32,118 nucleotides of DNA from Candidatus Heimdallarchaeota archaeon (lineage in GTDB: Archaea > Asgardarchaeota > Heimdallarchaeia > JABLTI01), in the NCBI GenBank assembly GCA_030614005.1, contig JAUWKS010000037.1:1-32118 (forward strand). Direction: 5' to 3'. The notes beneath the pieces are model-generated. The model made no database searches and was not told the origin of the DNA. It saw only the letters and a program-made list of their open reading frames with translations. This document shows, in pieces, positions 1-7,477 of the stretch. Numbering within the stretch: position 1 is the stretch's first letter; each line of letters opens with the position of its first letter. Position numbers and translations under genes: made by a program.

Positions 1-215
1 AGTCGGTATACGGCACGGGGCTGGAGCCTCGAAGGCTGTTGACTTTTTGGTAGTCAGTAAAGAACTATGCTTCTTCCTTGTTTAAAGTCCTTTTCTCTGG
101 AGATTGCTGAAAGTATTCCTCGTGCTACATAAAATTACTTGATCTTCAAGCGTTTATTCTTCTCCATGTCTTATTTGTCCATATTTCATGACAGCAGTTG
201 AAGCCCTCGATTCAA
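1..215 (+). mobile_element. Probable right end of an IS200/IS605-type element
   Basis: This stretch looks like the 3' end of a TnpB-carrying insertion sequence. It contains a short open frame that runs in from the left edge and stops at 83-85, then about 125 nt of noncoding DNA ending in TTCAA at 211-215. Elements of this superfamily are known to be cleaved at a right-end TCAA-type tetranucleotide, and TTGAA (199-203) can pair with TTCAA (211-215). Homology to M32 carboxypeptidase begins right after this point, so it behaves as an insertion junction. The noncoding stretch would be where the reRNA guide scaffold of a TnpB element lies. The assignment is inferred; only the end of the element is in the window. 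Confidence 0.42.
2..85 (+). CDS. Possible C-terminal tail of TnpB (5' cut by window edge)
   Basis: This is a 27-codon open frame entering from the left edge and ending in TAA. The peptide begins VGIRHGAGASKAVDF. TnpB proteins often end in a short, poorly conserved tail with a VG(T/I) stretch beyond the zinc ribbon, and the TnpB at the right end of the window has a comparable VGRTR stretch near its C-terminus. No catalytic or zinc-binding residue is visible because too little is present. The call depends on the insertion-sequence end that follows and is weak by itself. Confidence 0.3.
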   Translation, partial: VGIRHGAGASKAVDFLVVSKELCFFLV

Positions 216-762
216 AGAACTATCTGGGGAGATATTTGCAGATGTAGAATTTGATACTTTTCTTCGTGCTTTAAATAAAGTAAATCCATCCAAGATTCGT
301 GTTGAAGCGGATCCAGTAACCTACTCACTTCATATTATTTTGCGCTATGAAATCGAGAAGGAACTATTCGCTGGAAAACTTTCTTTAGATGACTTGCCAA
401 AGGTTTGGAATCAAAAAATGAAAGATTATCTGGGAATTGAAATTGAAAATGATGCAGAAGGTGTCTTACAAGATACTCATTGGGCTGGTGGTGGTTTTGG
501 CTACTTCCCTGATTATGCGTTGGGTAATATATATGATGGGCAGCTTCTCTGGAAGATGGAACAGGATATTCCTAATTGGAGAGCTCAAGTTAAAAAAGGT
601 GATAACTCAAAAATCGTAAAATGGATGATTGACCAAGTTCATCAAAAAGGCAATATTCTAGATGCACTCGATTTAATCAAAGAAATTACCGGTAAAGAAC
701 TGTCAACAAAATACTTCCTAGATTATTTACAAAACGAATACAAAAAATTGTATAATTTGTAG
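216..762 (+). pseudogene. M32 carboxypeptidase remnant, 5'-truncated
   Basis: The frame encodes roughly the last 180 residues of an M32 (Taq-type) metallocarboxypeptidase, a family of about 500 residues that trims amino acids from peptide C-termini. Recognisable stretches are IRVEADPVTYSLHIILRYEI, a segment with VWNQKMKDYLGIE, then GVLQDTHWAGGGFGYFPDYA and YALGNIYDGQLL. The zinc-binding HEXXH motif and the HESQSR segment, which lie upstream of this part in the family, are absent. Reading back in frame, homology ends near 213 and a TGA stands at 199-201. A downstream TTG at 340 could start a 140-aa peptide, but it would be catalytically dead. The break coincides with the putative insertion-sequence end, so this is best read as a gene disrupted by a transposon. 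Confidence 0.8.
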
Positions 763-785
763 GAAAATTCTCTTCGGAGATTTTC
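763..785 (+). terminator. cUUCGg-tetraloop hairpin after the M32 remnant
   Basis: Immediately after the stop codon at 760-762, GAAAAT (763-768) pairs with ATTTTC (780-785) and CTC (770-772) pairs with GAG (777-779), with one bulged T and a TTCG loop closed by C-G. The C(UUCG)G loop is known to be unusually stable in RNA. Position and form suggest a transcription terminator or 3'-end stabiliser. Confidence 0.5.
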
Positions 786-808
786 TTCCAAAACTTCAAA
801 CATAAGGA

Positions 809-1407
809 TTGTCGATATATTTGTTATTCAAAGATATTGTTGATAAATTTGATTGGGCTTTAATAGAAAAAAGATTTTTTGAAATCTACCCTGATATGAA
901 TCATAATAGTGAAAAATTCACCAACGTTCTTAAGACACTGAAAGAACTACCAATAGATACAGCAGAGGAAGATATTGTTTTACTAATCGTTCATATTACT
1001 GAGGATTATACTAAGAAACCTGCTGATTATCATGAAGTAACCGGTTTCAATCTTGATAAGGAAGAAAATTTTGGAATAGCCTTTATGTCATGGGAAAAAT
1101 GGCTAGGTATGGATGTTCGTCACAAACACTAACTAACTATGATCTTGAGAGTATTTTGATTCACAGTATTTGGGAAATGACCTATTATGGTTTTACTCAG
1201 GATGAAATTCTAGAAGAAAGGTCTGGGACTAAAAATGAAGATGAGTTTAGAACAGTAACTCTTAGTAACGGTTTAGAAATACAAATTCCATTGGTGATGT
1301 TTGACGACGAAGAAGAAGCTTTAAACGCCTTCATTAAAAGGATTGAACAATTTTCTGGTACGAAAGAAGAATTAATGAAGAAAATTGAAGAAGGCAAAGC
1401 TTTCTAA
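809..1407 (+). pseudogene. DUF6557-like protein, split by a one-base frameshift
   Basis: Two overlapping frames read as one protein. The first (809 to 1132, TTG start after AAGGA) encodes an N-terminal part ending MSWEKWLGMDV; the second (frame open from about 1090 to 1407) continues with SSQTLTNYDLESILIHSIWE and MTYYGFTQDEI. Small DUF6557-type proteins, as I recall them, carry the same order: an N-terminal helical part, a WEEWLGM-like segment and an IWEMTFYGF-like segment. Adding one T to the TT at 1116-1117 joins the frames as MDVSSQTLT. The restored protein would be about 199 aa, acidic and soluble, with no signal peptide. Its function is unknown. The break may be a real pseudogene mutation or a homopolymer sequencing error. 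Confidence 0.6.
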
Positions 1408-1443
1408 AATAATTGTTTCTTTCAGCATTCTGCAATGAATTTT

Positions 1444-1462
1444 AGCCTTTTTTTGTCTTTTT
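1444..1462 (+). terminator. T-rich terminator after the DUF6557-like gene
   Basis: A run of seven T and a second run of five T follow the end of the DUF6557-like frame. Oligo-T tracts on the coding strand are the usual archaeal intrinsic termination signal. No strong hairpin precedes it. Confidence 0.4.
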
Positions 1463-1468
1463 AATCAG

Positions 1469-1490
1469 TATATTTCGAAATATATAATAT
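1469..1490 (+). promoter_or_regulatory. Promoter with overlapping 16-bp palindrome
   Basis: The perfect palindrome TATATTTCGAAATATA (1469-1484) runs directly into a TATA-like ATATAATAT (1482-1490). A TATA box here would place the transcription start near 1510-1515, just before the possible start codons at 1520 and 1535. The overlap suggests an operator that controls access to the promoter; the regulator is unknown. Confidence 0.45.
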
Positions 1491-1519
1491 TAGCTGAGTT
1501 CAATACTCACTAAAATCAT

Positions 1520-2308
1520 GTGGAATTACCATTTATGAAATCTCCATCTGGAATTGATGATATAGCCATTACGGATTCTGAGGATATAGCTGTCAGTCGG
1601 TCTCAAGAGTTATGTGACTTGATAATCCATTTTACCCCTCAACAGAAAACTGATGATTTTTACAAATGGTTAAAGGAATTTTCACAATACAATATTGAAT
1701 ACCCACGAAACAAAGAAATACATGATGTCTTAGCAAAATCTTTGAAAGAAGCAATTCGATTATTTGGTGAGCGAAAAACCTTTGCAGATATGTTGTATGT
1801 TCTTGATGAATTATACTCTCTTTACGCAAAGAGTTTTGAATCTGAATATATGAGTGAAATATTAGCGGAAGCATATGCTGTTGCGATTTTCTATCTACGA
1901 GGTTCGTGGGATATCGAAGGAACATCAACACTTCTAAAACGACTTCGAGATTTGCTTAAAAACCATCCCAAGAATAACAAAATCGCTGTGCAATATGCAA
2001 AAAGTTATTCCGATGCAATAAATCGTTTTTGTTCCGACAGGCATAATTTTACTTGCGATAAGCTCTTGTTTGAATTACGTATGTTTGCAAATAAAACCAA
2101 AGACAATGAATCGATTCAATATGAGTTTGCTCAAGCATTAACAAGTGTTATTGGCACATTTGCCCGAGAAGAACGTTTTGAAGAGCTTGAAAGAGTTTTG
2201 AATGAATTGCGTCAAATTGCTAGTAGATTCCCTAAAAGTGAGAAAATTCAATTACTCTTAACTCGTGGAACTATTCTCTCATCTCTTGCAGATAATAGCG
2301 CCGAGTAA
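1520..2308 (+). CDS. TPR-like helical repeat protein
   Basis: A 262-aa soluble protein made almost wholly of amphipathic helices. From about residue 50 it shows repeats of roughly 35-40 residues with alternating helices, for example AKSLKEAIRLFGERKTFADM, AEAYAVAIFYLRGSWDIEG, AKSYSDAINRFCSDRHNF and AQALTSVIGTFAREERFEE. Each has an alanine-rich first helix followed by a leucine-rich second one (LDELYSLYAKS, LKRLRDLLKNHP, LNELRQIASRFP). This matches the tetratricopeptide-repeat class of scaffolds that bind peptides or partner proteins. There is no catalytic domain, signal peptide or membrane segment. Start codon choice is uncertain: GTG at 1520, or ATG at 1535, neither with a clear ribosome-binding site. 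It has its own promoter and is not in an operon. The binding partner cannot be named. Confidence 0.7.
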   Translation: MELPFMKSPSGIDDIAITDSEDIAVSRSQELCDLIIHFTPQQKTDDFYKWLKEFSQYNIEYPRNKEIHDVLAKSLKEAIRLFGERKTFADMLYVLDELYSLYAKSFESEYMSEILAEAYAVAIFYLRGSWDIEGTSTLLKRLRDLLKNHPKNNKIAVQYAKSYSDAINRFCSDRHNFTCDKLLFELRMFANKTKDNESIQYEFAQALTSVIGTFAREERFEELERVLNELRQIASRFPKSEKIQLLLTRGTILSSLADNSAE

Positions 2309-2327
2309 TTTTTAAAAAAAAGAGAAA

Positions 2328-2362
2328 AAAAGAAGAATGTTTTATTGATTTTTTCTTCTTTT
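2328..2362. terminator. Possible shared terminator hairpin
   Basis: AAAAGAAGAA (2328-2337) and TTCTTCTTTT (2353-2362) form a perfect 10-bp inverted repeat between the TPR-like gene and the convergent reverse-strand gene. The right arm also encodes the lysine/arginine tail of that gene, so the pairing could be partly a by-product of coding. Confidence 0.35.
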
Positions 2363-2801
2363 CATTCTTATCAGACCAAAGGAAATTATTGCTAATGTAC
2401 TAATAAGAAATATTCCACTTAAAGTAAACAGTTCAAGACAATATTATTTGTTGGTTCTAAACCATTGATGATATTTGTTACACCAATTTTTGGGTCATGG
2501 ATAATGATCTCTCCATGTTGGTAATTCAAAAAGATCTTTTGTTCTTCATCGTCGATATCTTCAGGATTGGTTAAAACAGGCGTTTCTTCTCCATCTATGG
2601 TAGCATTTCCAACCCAAGAGAAAAAGCCAATATAATCATCCACATTGATTTCTATTTCTTCTTCATCTTCGTCATTTATATCAAATATCAGAAAATTATC
2701 ATTGGAACCATTTGCGAAAGAAATAGCTGTTGTAGATATAATTATTCAATTAGAAATAGTGAGAGGAGGACCTGTAAATCTTTTTTAAGTAATTGTTTCA
2801 T
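2342..2801 (-). pseudogene. Secreted, C-terminally anchored protein with two frameshifts
   Basis: Three reverse-strand frames join into one plausible exported protein of about 153 aa. The first (ATG at 2799-2801) gives MKQLLKKDLQVLLSLFLI, a classic signal-peptide start. The second, after a break near 2745, continues with IIISTTAISFANG and an acidic extracellular domain containing DINDEDEEEIEINVDDYIGF and NYQHGEIIIHDPKIGVTNII. The third, after a break near 2430-2437, gives a C-terminal membrane anchor (LFTLSGIFLISTLAIISFGL) followed by the stop-transfer tail RMKRRKNQ and TAA at 2342-2344. Both breaks are consistent with one missing base each. The order of signal peptide, short acidic ectodomain and terminal anchor is typical of archaeal surface proteins. 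No known family was recognised. The gene is either decayed or damaged by sequencing error. Confidence 0.6.
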
Positions 2802-2826
2802 TTAATTTTTCATCTTCAAAATAAAT

Positions 2827-2846
2827 TCGACTAAGAATTTAGTCGA
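2827..2846. repeat. 8-bp perfect hairpin/palindrome
   Basis: TCGACTAA (2827-2834) and TTAGTCGA (2839-2846) are perfect inverted repeats around a 4-nt GAAT centre. It lies 26 nt upstream of the reverse-strand secreted-protein start, in its promoter region, so an operator role is plausible. The rest of 2802-3078 shows only AT-rich sequence, a second palindrome at 2976-2988 and a TATA box at 3005-3012. Confidence 0.4.
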
Positions 2847-2975
2847 TAGATACCATATGGAGGATTTTCCGTATATATGATTACGATTAGAAACTAATGA
2901 ATAAATGGAAAATTTATTTAGTATCTAAAAATGGGCTTATTTTATTGTGAATACTTTCGTCTTAATCTTGCCATT

Positions 2976-2988
2976 GTCTTTAAAAGAC
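2976..2988. promoter_or_regulatory. Palindrome upstream of the nuclease-helicase operon
   Basis: GTCTTTAAAAGAC is a perfect 13-nt palindrome (GTCTTT, A, AAAGAC) ending 17 nt before the TATA-like box at 3005-3012. Its position just upstream of the promoter of the three-gene operon makes it a candidate regulator-binding site. Confidence 0.3.
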
Positions 2989-3004
2989 ATAATCTTTTTT
3001 TGTG

Positions 3005-3012
3005 TATAATAA
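3005..3012 (+). promoter_or_regulatory. TATA-like box for the nuclease-helicase operon
   Basis: TATAATAA at this position would set the transcription start near 3035 and give a leader of about 40 nt to the ATG at 3079. No other comparable box lies closer to the operon. Confidence 0.4.
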
Positions 3013-3078
3013 CCTTAATTCTAACTACCATTTAATTGTTAATTGTAGGAGAAAATAAATTCAGGGTTTGAGTCTTCG

Positions 3079-3951
3079 ATGTCTGAAAAACAAAAAGAAA
3101 TTTTGATTGCTGTAAAGGAAAATGTGGAAAAAATTGAATCTGAACGATATAATTCCGAAGATCCAGTTGTTACTATTGGTAAAAGTGATTCTCATCAAGA
3201 AGTAATAGTGAAATTACTAACATCAGAACGAACTGGTGCACCATTAATACTAGAAAAGGAAACGCTTAACCCAGCAGAAGATTTGGCTAAGGGGAATTTT
3301 TCTAAAGGTGTTCGAGCGTTGAATTCTTGGCAATTTAGAAAAAGTTCTGCTCATTTTACAGAAGCAGCAAACCTTGCCCGCGAACTAGTTTTACAACAAA
3401 GAATCAATCTCTATAAACAGCTACATCCATTATTGCAATCTGCTGTTTTGACATCACCTGATAAAATAGTAAAAAGTAAAGGAAAATTATTCACCGAAGT
3501 TCTTAATTCACTGAAAAAATATGATAAATTGTCTGAAGATGAGCAATATTATTATCAAAGGACTATAGATTCTCTTTTTGGTATTGCCGGTTTACTTGTT
3601 GCTGGTGATAAAAAAACACGCACTCAACAGCTATTTGCAAGATGCACTATTTCTTTAGGTAATCGTGAATATCTCGCAGCTAATATTTGGTTGTATAAAA
3701 TTTATTTACTGAACAAAAATGCATTTGATTCCATAGTTGATAGTGATAAAATTTTTCAAAAAGCACTCAAATCTCTCCAATTATTCGTTGAAGTAGAAAC
3801 AGGTCTTAAAGGATCTATTGAAGATTTGCCAACAATGGCAAGTGCTTTTGATTTACAAACTATTTTTGCTGATCATCTTAAAACTATTTTTGACGTTGAA
3901 TTCGTTGCTGAAACAAAGAAAGACTTTAGTTTTCAACAATTTCGTATGTAG
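3079..3951 (+). CDS. Helical protein of unknown function, operon gene 1
   Basis: A 290-aa soluble protein that I do not recognise. The first 75 residues are charged and look flexible. Residues from about 80 to 235 are helical with a TPR-like feel (SWQFRKSSAHFTEAANLARE; TRTQQLFARCTISLGNREYL; ANIWLYKIYLLNKN). No catalytic motif, signal peptide or transmembrane helix is visible. The gene begins the three-gene operon and ends 17 nt before the nuclease-helicase start, so the two are surely co-transcribed. An adaptor, partner or loader of the helicase is the natural guess, but that is inferred only from position. Start ATG at 3079 is the first in frame; a purine-rich AGGAG lies about 28 nt upstream, too far to be its own ribosome-binding site. 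Confidence 0.75.
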   Translation: MSEKQKEILIAVKENVEKIESERYNSEDPVVTIGKSDSHQEVIVKLLTSERTGAPLILEKETLNPAEDLAKGNFSKGVRALNSWQFRKSSAHFTEAANLARELVLQQRINLYKQLHPLLQSAVLTSPDKIVKSKGKLFTEVLNSLKKYDKLSEDEQYYYQRTIDSLFGIAGLLVAGDKKTRTQQLFARCTISLGNREYLAANIWLYKIYLLNKNAFDSIVDSDKIFQKALKSLQLFVEVETGLKGSIEDLPTMASAFDLQTIFADHLKTIFDVEFVAETKKDFSFQQFRM

Positions 3952-3968
3952 TATTTGGAGTCGATAGC

Positions 3969-6900
3969 ATGGAACACATCACAAAGAGTCTCGAGATACT
4001 CCAAAAAACACCGGGAGAACCACAGTTTGTTGATTTTCAAGTTCTTGCTGTTAGGCTGCGGGATGCAGAAAGAGGGTATCACTTAGCTCTACGTATACTT
4101 GAACCTGAAACTAGAAACCAAATATGCAAAGCAATTATTTATCCGATGGAATGGTACCCAGGACGGTATGACGATCCTTCATTTTCACATTATCACAGTG
4201 TTCTTAGATATTGTTATGCTGGACTCACCTCCGAAGGAAGACCTGCTGAACTGCTGCTACAAGTTATGAAAGCTGTTTGGAAACCTGAAAAACCAAAACC
4301 ATCTGAAAAATCTACTGGTACTCATCTAGGTCAATTAGTAATTCTCAAATTTATTATTTCACCTGATTACAATATAACAGGTGGTGAACTCGAGTTAGCT
4401 TTTAATTGCCCTGCTAAATATTTTTATGAATCATTCCTAGGGTTACAAAGAGCGATTCGTAATGCTCCTACGTCTATTGGATTTGTTAGAGGAAATGCTA
4501 TTCATAAAGGAATACAATATGCTTCAAATGAATGGGTGCAAAGTGCTGACCCTGTAGCTGCAATGAAATCGTACAATAGAGCAGTTATTGATGAGTGGAG
4601 AGATAATTTTGCTGTTTTACTTCGCAAAAATTATTTTAGAGGCCCAACAAAAGATTTGAAATTACCTGTTCAAGTAGATTCCATAGTAGTTGATCAAATA
4701 GCTGAAAAATTCACTGGTATAAAAGAAACGCAACTGTTGAACGAATGTCTATTATTTTCACCTGAAAGAGGTATTTCCGGGAGAGCAGATCAGATCATAC
4801 TAAAGGAAGATCAAGATGAACTTTGGGAGATAAAAACAGGGAGTAGATATTTCATTGAATCTGACTATGATCCCTTAACTGGAGTAACTCATCCTGGCGG
4901 GATACAAGCATTTGCCTATCATGACATCGTGAAAAAAGTGCTAGGACGAGCTCCAAAAGTTTTCATTGAATTTTTTGATGCTGATGCAGGAATGGAGGAG
5001 GGTAATCCAGAGATAATTCCATTGCAAGATCATGCTGTAATAAAGAGGAGAAAAATAGATCTTTCCAACACTCAAAGTGATGAATATCTTGACTTGCTTC
5101 TTCAAACAAGAAACATATCATTTGCAATTGAATCTGGTTTACTGTCTGGGTATGATCGCTATAAAATAAACAAATTCCTATCAAGAAGATTCATGCCTGC
5201 TTTAGGGACAGATTTTAACCTTCTTAGCAGCAATTGGAATCGTATTTGCAATTACTGTCCTTCAAATCAACAAGGTATTTGTTCTGATGGTCGAATTCGA
5301 TTAGATACAGACATCTGGTTACATTTCCCTCAAGATTTGTATGAATACTGGTCTTGGTATTTCAGACAATTAAGATTTGAATTAAATAATGTTAAAAGAC
5401 ATCTACATCGACTCGCAACAACACAAATTTCTGTCCTTGAAGAACAAGGAGTCACTATCTCAGATCTCGAGATGAAAAAATTTGACCCGTACAGATATAT
5501 TCTCACTTTATCTTCAAAAAAGAGGATTTTCACCCGAATTCGTGAAGGTGACAGTGTTTTTGTCACTCCTTCCACATTGAAACCGGGAGAAATTTTTAGT
5601 GTAGAGGGGAAAGTTGAATCTCTCACTACAGATGAAGTGGTCATTAAAACACGCTCTACTTTAAAGTCTCGAGGTAAACAGTCAAAAGAATTTAGGATAG
5701 ATCAAGTACAAAATGTAATTTTTTCCAAATGGCAAACTCGCTCTCTCACTGATTTCCTCTTTGAATCAATGAGGAGAACGAATATTCTAGGTAGAAAGTT
5801 ATCTAGTAAAGAATTGCCTAGAACAGTACAGCTTATTATTGGAACCACAAAACCGCGAAAAATTAAACCCGTTAGTAGAAAACGATTACTAAAGAATTTA
5901 GACAAATTTAAGGTTGAAGCGATCGAAAAAGCATTAGGTTTGGAACCAGGTGAATTTCTGTTAGTTCAAGGACCACCCGGAACTGGAAAAACAAGAATGA
6001 TCTCTCAACTTGCTCGAGAAATTTTCTCCGAAAAATATCTTCTTCATTCAAAAGATACTAATGAAACGGATTATACTCTTCCAAAACCAGTTCTCATTCT
6101 AGCAAATACTCACAGAGCTGCAGATGAAGTTATTATAAAATTGCGTTCATTTGAAGATTTGAAACCGTATATTGTCAGATTGGAATCTTATTCAAAAAAT
6201 CATCCTAAAGAAGTTCAAGAGTTTATTATTCCAAATAGAGTTGAATACTCAGAACACTTTAAAGAAAAAGCAGACCCTAATCTTTTGGTTTCTATTCTTA
6301 AGAAAGGCATAGCTATGTACAAACAAGCAGGAATCATTGTTGGTACTCTGGGAAGTGTTGGTAATAATCTCTTAAAGGGTTTAAATTTTAATTGGGTAAT
6401 TATTGATGAAGCTGGGCAAGCTACTGAGCCTGCTTCACTAGGTGCACTCCGCCATTTATGTCCACCTTCCGATTCAGAAGATGGTTATCCACGAATAGTT
6501 TTAGTTGGGGATCACAATCAATTACCTCCCGTAGTTTCGGAAGAAACAATTGAACACACTCCACCTGTTCCTAAAGTGCTTCTCAAATCCGGTTTAACGA
6601 AAACAGATACGCTCAAGACATCACTTTTTGAACGATTGTTCCGAATGTGGAAAGAGAAATCTAACAACGTTGTTATCTTAGCTGATCAATATCGAATGAA
6701 TGAGGCAATTTCAAGAATAATTAAAAATGCTTTTTATCCTAAAATAAACTACGTTCCTGCTAATGATTCTATTGGAAAGCATACTTTGAAGGATTTTTTG
6801 GGTGCTTTCACTCCTACACGAACGCTAGATCCAAAGAAATTATCAAACCAAATTTTCGATTATAAAATACCTATTGTTTTACTAAACTCGGAAAACGACC

Positions 6901-7448
6901 CAAATGGTCTGGAAGGAGTAGAGGATACTGAAATTCAAACCGAATCTCGTTTTAATATTCGAGAAGCAAAAATAATTGGCTCATTACTAGCTGAATTTCT
7001 AATGAATTATTCTGAAGAGGATCAAATTGTCATAGCAAAACAAATAGGAGTAATTTCTCCCTACCGTCATCAGAATAATTTGATTTATGGTGAATTGCGT
7101 ACGAAGAAATTCTCTGCTGCTGTTATTGAGCAGATAAGAGTTGATACCGTTGATAGATATCAGGGTGATGAGCGAGAAATTATCCTCTTGAGTTTAACAA
7201 ATAGTAACGAACTTAATGCTATCGGTCAGTTGCATCGCGAATGGCGACGAATGAATGTTTCAATCAGTAGAGCCAAAGCTAAGCTTGTAATCATAGGCAA
7301 TAAACAAACTTTCATTTCACCCAGTTCTGAAAGCAAAGATGCTGAAGCAAAAGAAAAATTCAAGAAAATGTTTGATACGATTGAGGTATTAAAGAACGAA
7401 AAATTAGCTTTAGAACTTCCTACAGCGAAACTATTCACTGATGAATGA
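3969..7448 (+). CDS. Dna2-like nuclease-helicase (Cas4-type nuclease + SF1 helicase)
   Basis: This 1159-aa protein joins a RecB/Cas4-type nuclease to an SF1B (Dna2/Upf1-like) helicase. The nuclease spans about residues 140-440: FNCPAKYF with C147, GRADQ with D274, EIKTG with E287 and K289 (the PD-(D/E)XK core), and C427, C430 and C438, which with C147 would hold a 4Fe-4S cluster as in Cas4 and Dna2. An OB/beta-like linker follows (about 480-580). Helicase motifs are complete: Walker A GPPGTGKT (668-675), DEAG (813-816), GDHNQLPP (847-854), QYRMN (907-911), DRYQGDER (1062-1069) and SISRAK (1098-1103). Such enzymes process 5' flaps and resect DNA ends. The first 130 residues match nothing I know. 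A GGAG lies before ATG 3969. Both activities should be intact; whether it serves replication, repair or defence is not shown. Confidence 0.93.
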   Translation: MEHITKSLEILQKTPGEPQFVDFQVLAVRLRDAERGYHLALRILEPETRNQICKAIIYPMEWYPGRYDDPSFSHYHSVLRYCYAGLTSEGRPAELLLQVMKAVWKPEKPKPSEKSTGTHLGQLVILKFIISPDYNITGGELELAFNCPAKYFYESFLGLQRAIRNAPTSIGFVRGNAIHKGIQYASNEWVQSADPVAAMKSYNRAVIDEWRDNFAVLLRKNYFRGPTKDLKLPVQVDSIVVDQIAEKFTGIKETQLLNECLLFSPERGISGRADQIILKEDQDELWEIKTGSRYFIESDYDPLTGVTHPGGIQAFAYHDIVKKVLGRAPKVFIEFFDADAGMEEGNPEIIPLQDHAVIKRRKIDLSNTQSDEYLDLLLQTRNISFAIESGLLSGYDRYKINKFLSRRFMPALGTDFNLLSSNWNRICNYCPSNQQGICSDGRIRLDTDIWLHFPQDLYEYWSWYFRQLRFELNNVKRHLHRLATTQISVLEEQGVTISDLEMKKFDPYRYILTLSSKKRIFTRIREGDSVFVTPSTLKPGEIFSVEGKVESLTTDEVVIKTRSTLKSRGKQSKEFRIDQVQNVIFSKWQTRSLTDFLFESMRRTNILGRKLSSKELPRTVQLIIGTTKPRKIKPVSRKRLLKNLDKFKVEAIEKALGLEPGEFLLVQGPPGTGKTRMISQLAREIFSEKYLLHSKDTNETDYTLPKPVLILANTHRAADEVIIKLRSFEDLKPYIVRLESYSKNHPKEVQEFIIPNRVEYSEHFKEKADPNLLVSILKKGIAMYKQAGIIVGTLGSVGNNLLKGLNFNWVIIDEAGQATEPASLGALRHLCPPSDSEDGYPRIVLVGDHNQLPPVVSEETIEHTPPVPKVLLKSGLTKTDTLKTSLFERLFRMWKEKSNNVVILADQYRMNEAISRIIKNAFYPKINYVPANDSIGKHTLKDFLGAFTPTRTLDPKKLSNQIFDYKIPIVLLNSENDPNGLEGVEDTEIQTESRFNIREAKIIGSLLAEFLMNYSEEDQIVIAKQIGVISPYRHQNNLIYGELRTKKFSAAVIEQIRVDTVDRYQGDEREIILLSLTNSNELNAIGQLHREWRRMNVSISRAKAKLVIIGNKQTFISPSSESKDAEAKEKFKKMFDTIEVLKNEKLALELPTAKLFTDE

Positions 7449-7477
7449 ACTGAATTAACAAGAGGATATGATTGATT

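Noticed and set aside
1..60. GC-richer opening segment considered as a tRNA
   Set aside because: No cloverleaf could be drawn: there is no acceptor stem pairing and no TTCNANNC T-loop at the right spacing.
5221..5290. Possibility that the Cas4-like domain marks a CRISPR-Cas locus
   Set aside because: No cas1, cas2, effector gene or repeat array is present, and the nuclease is fused to a Dna2-type helicase.
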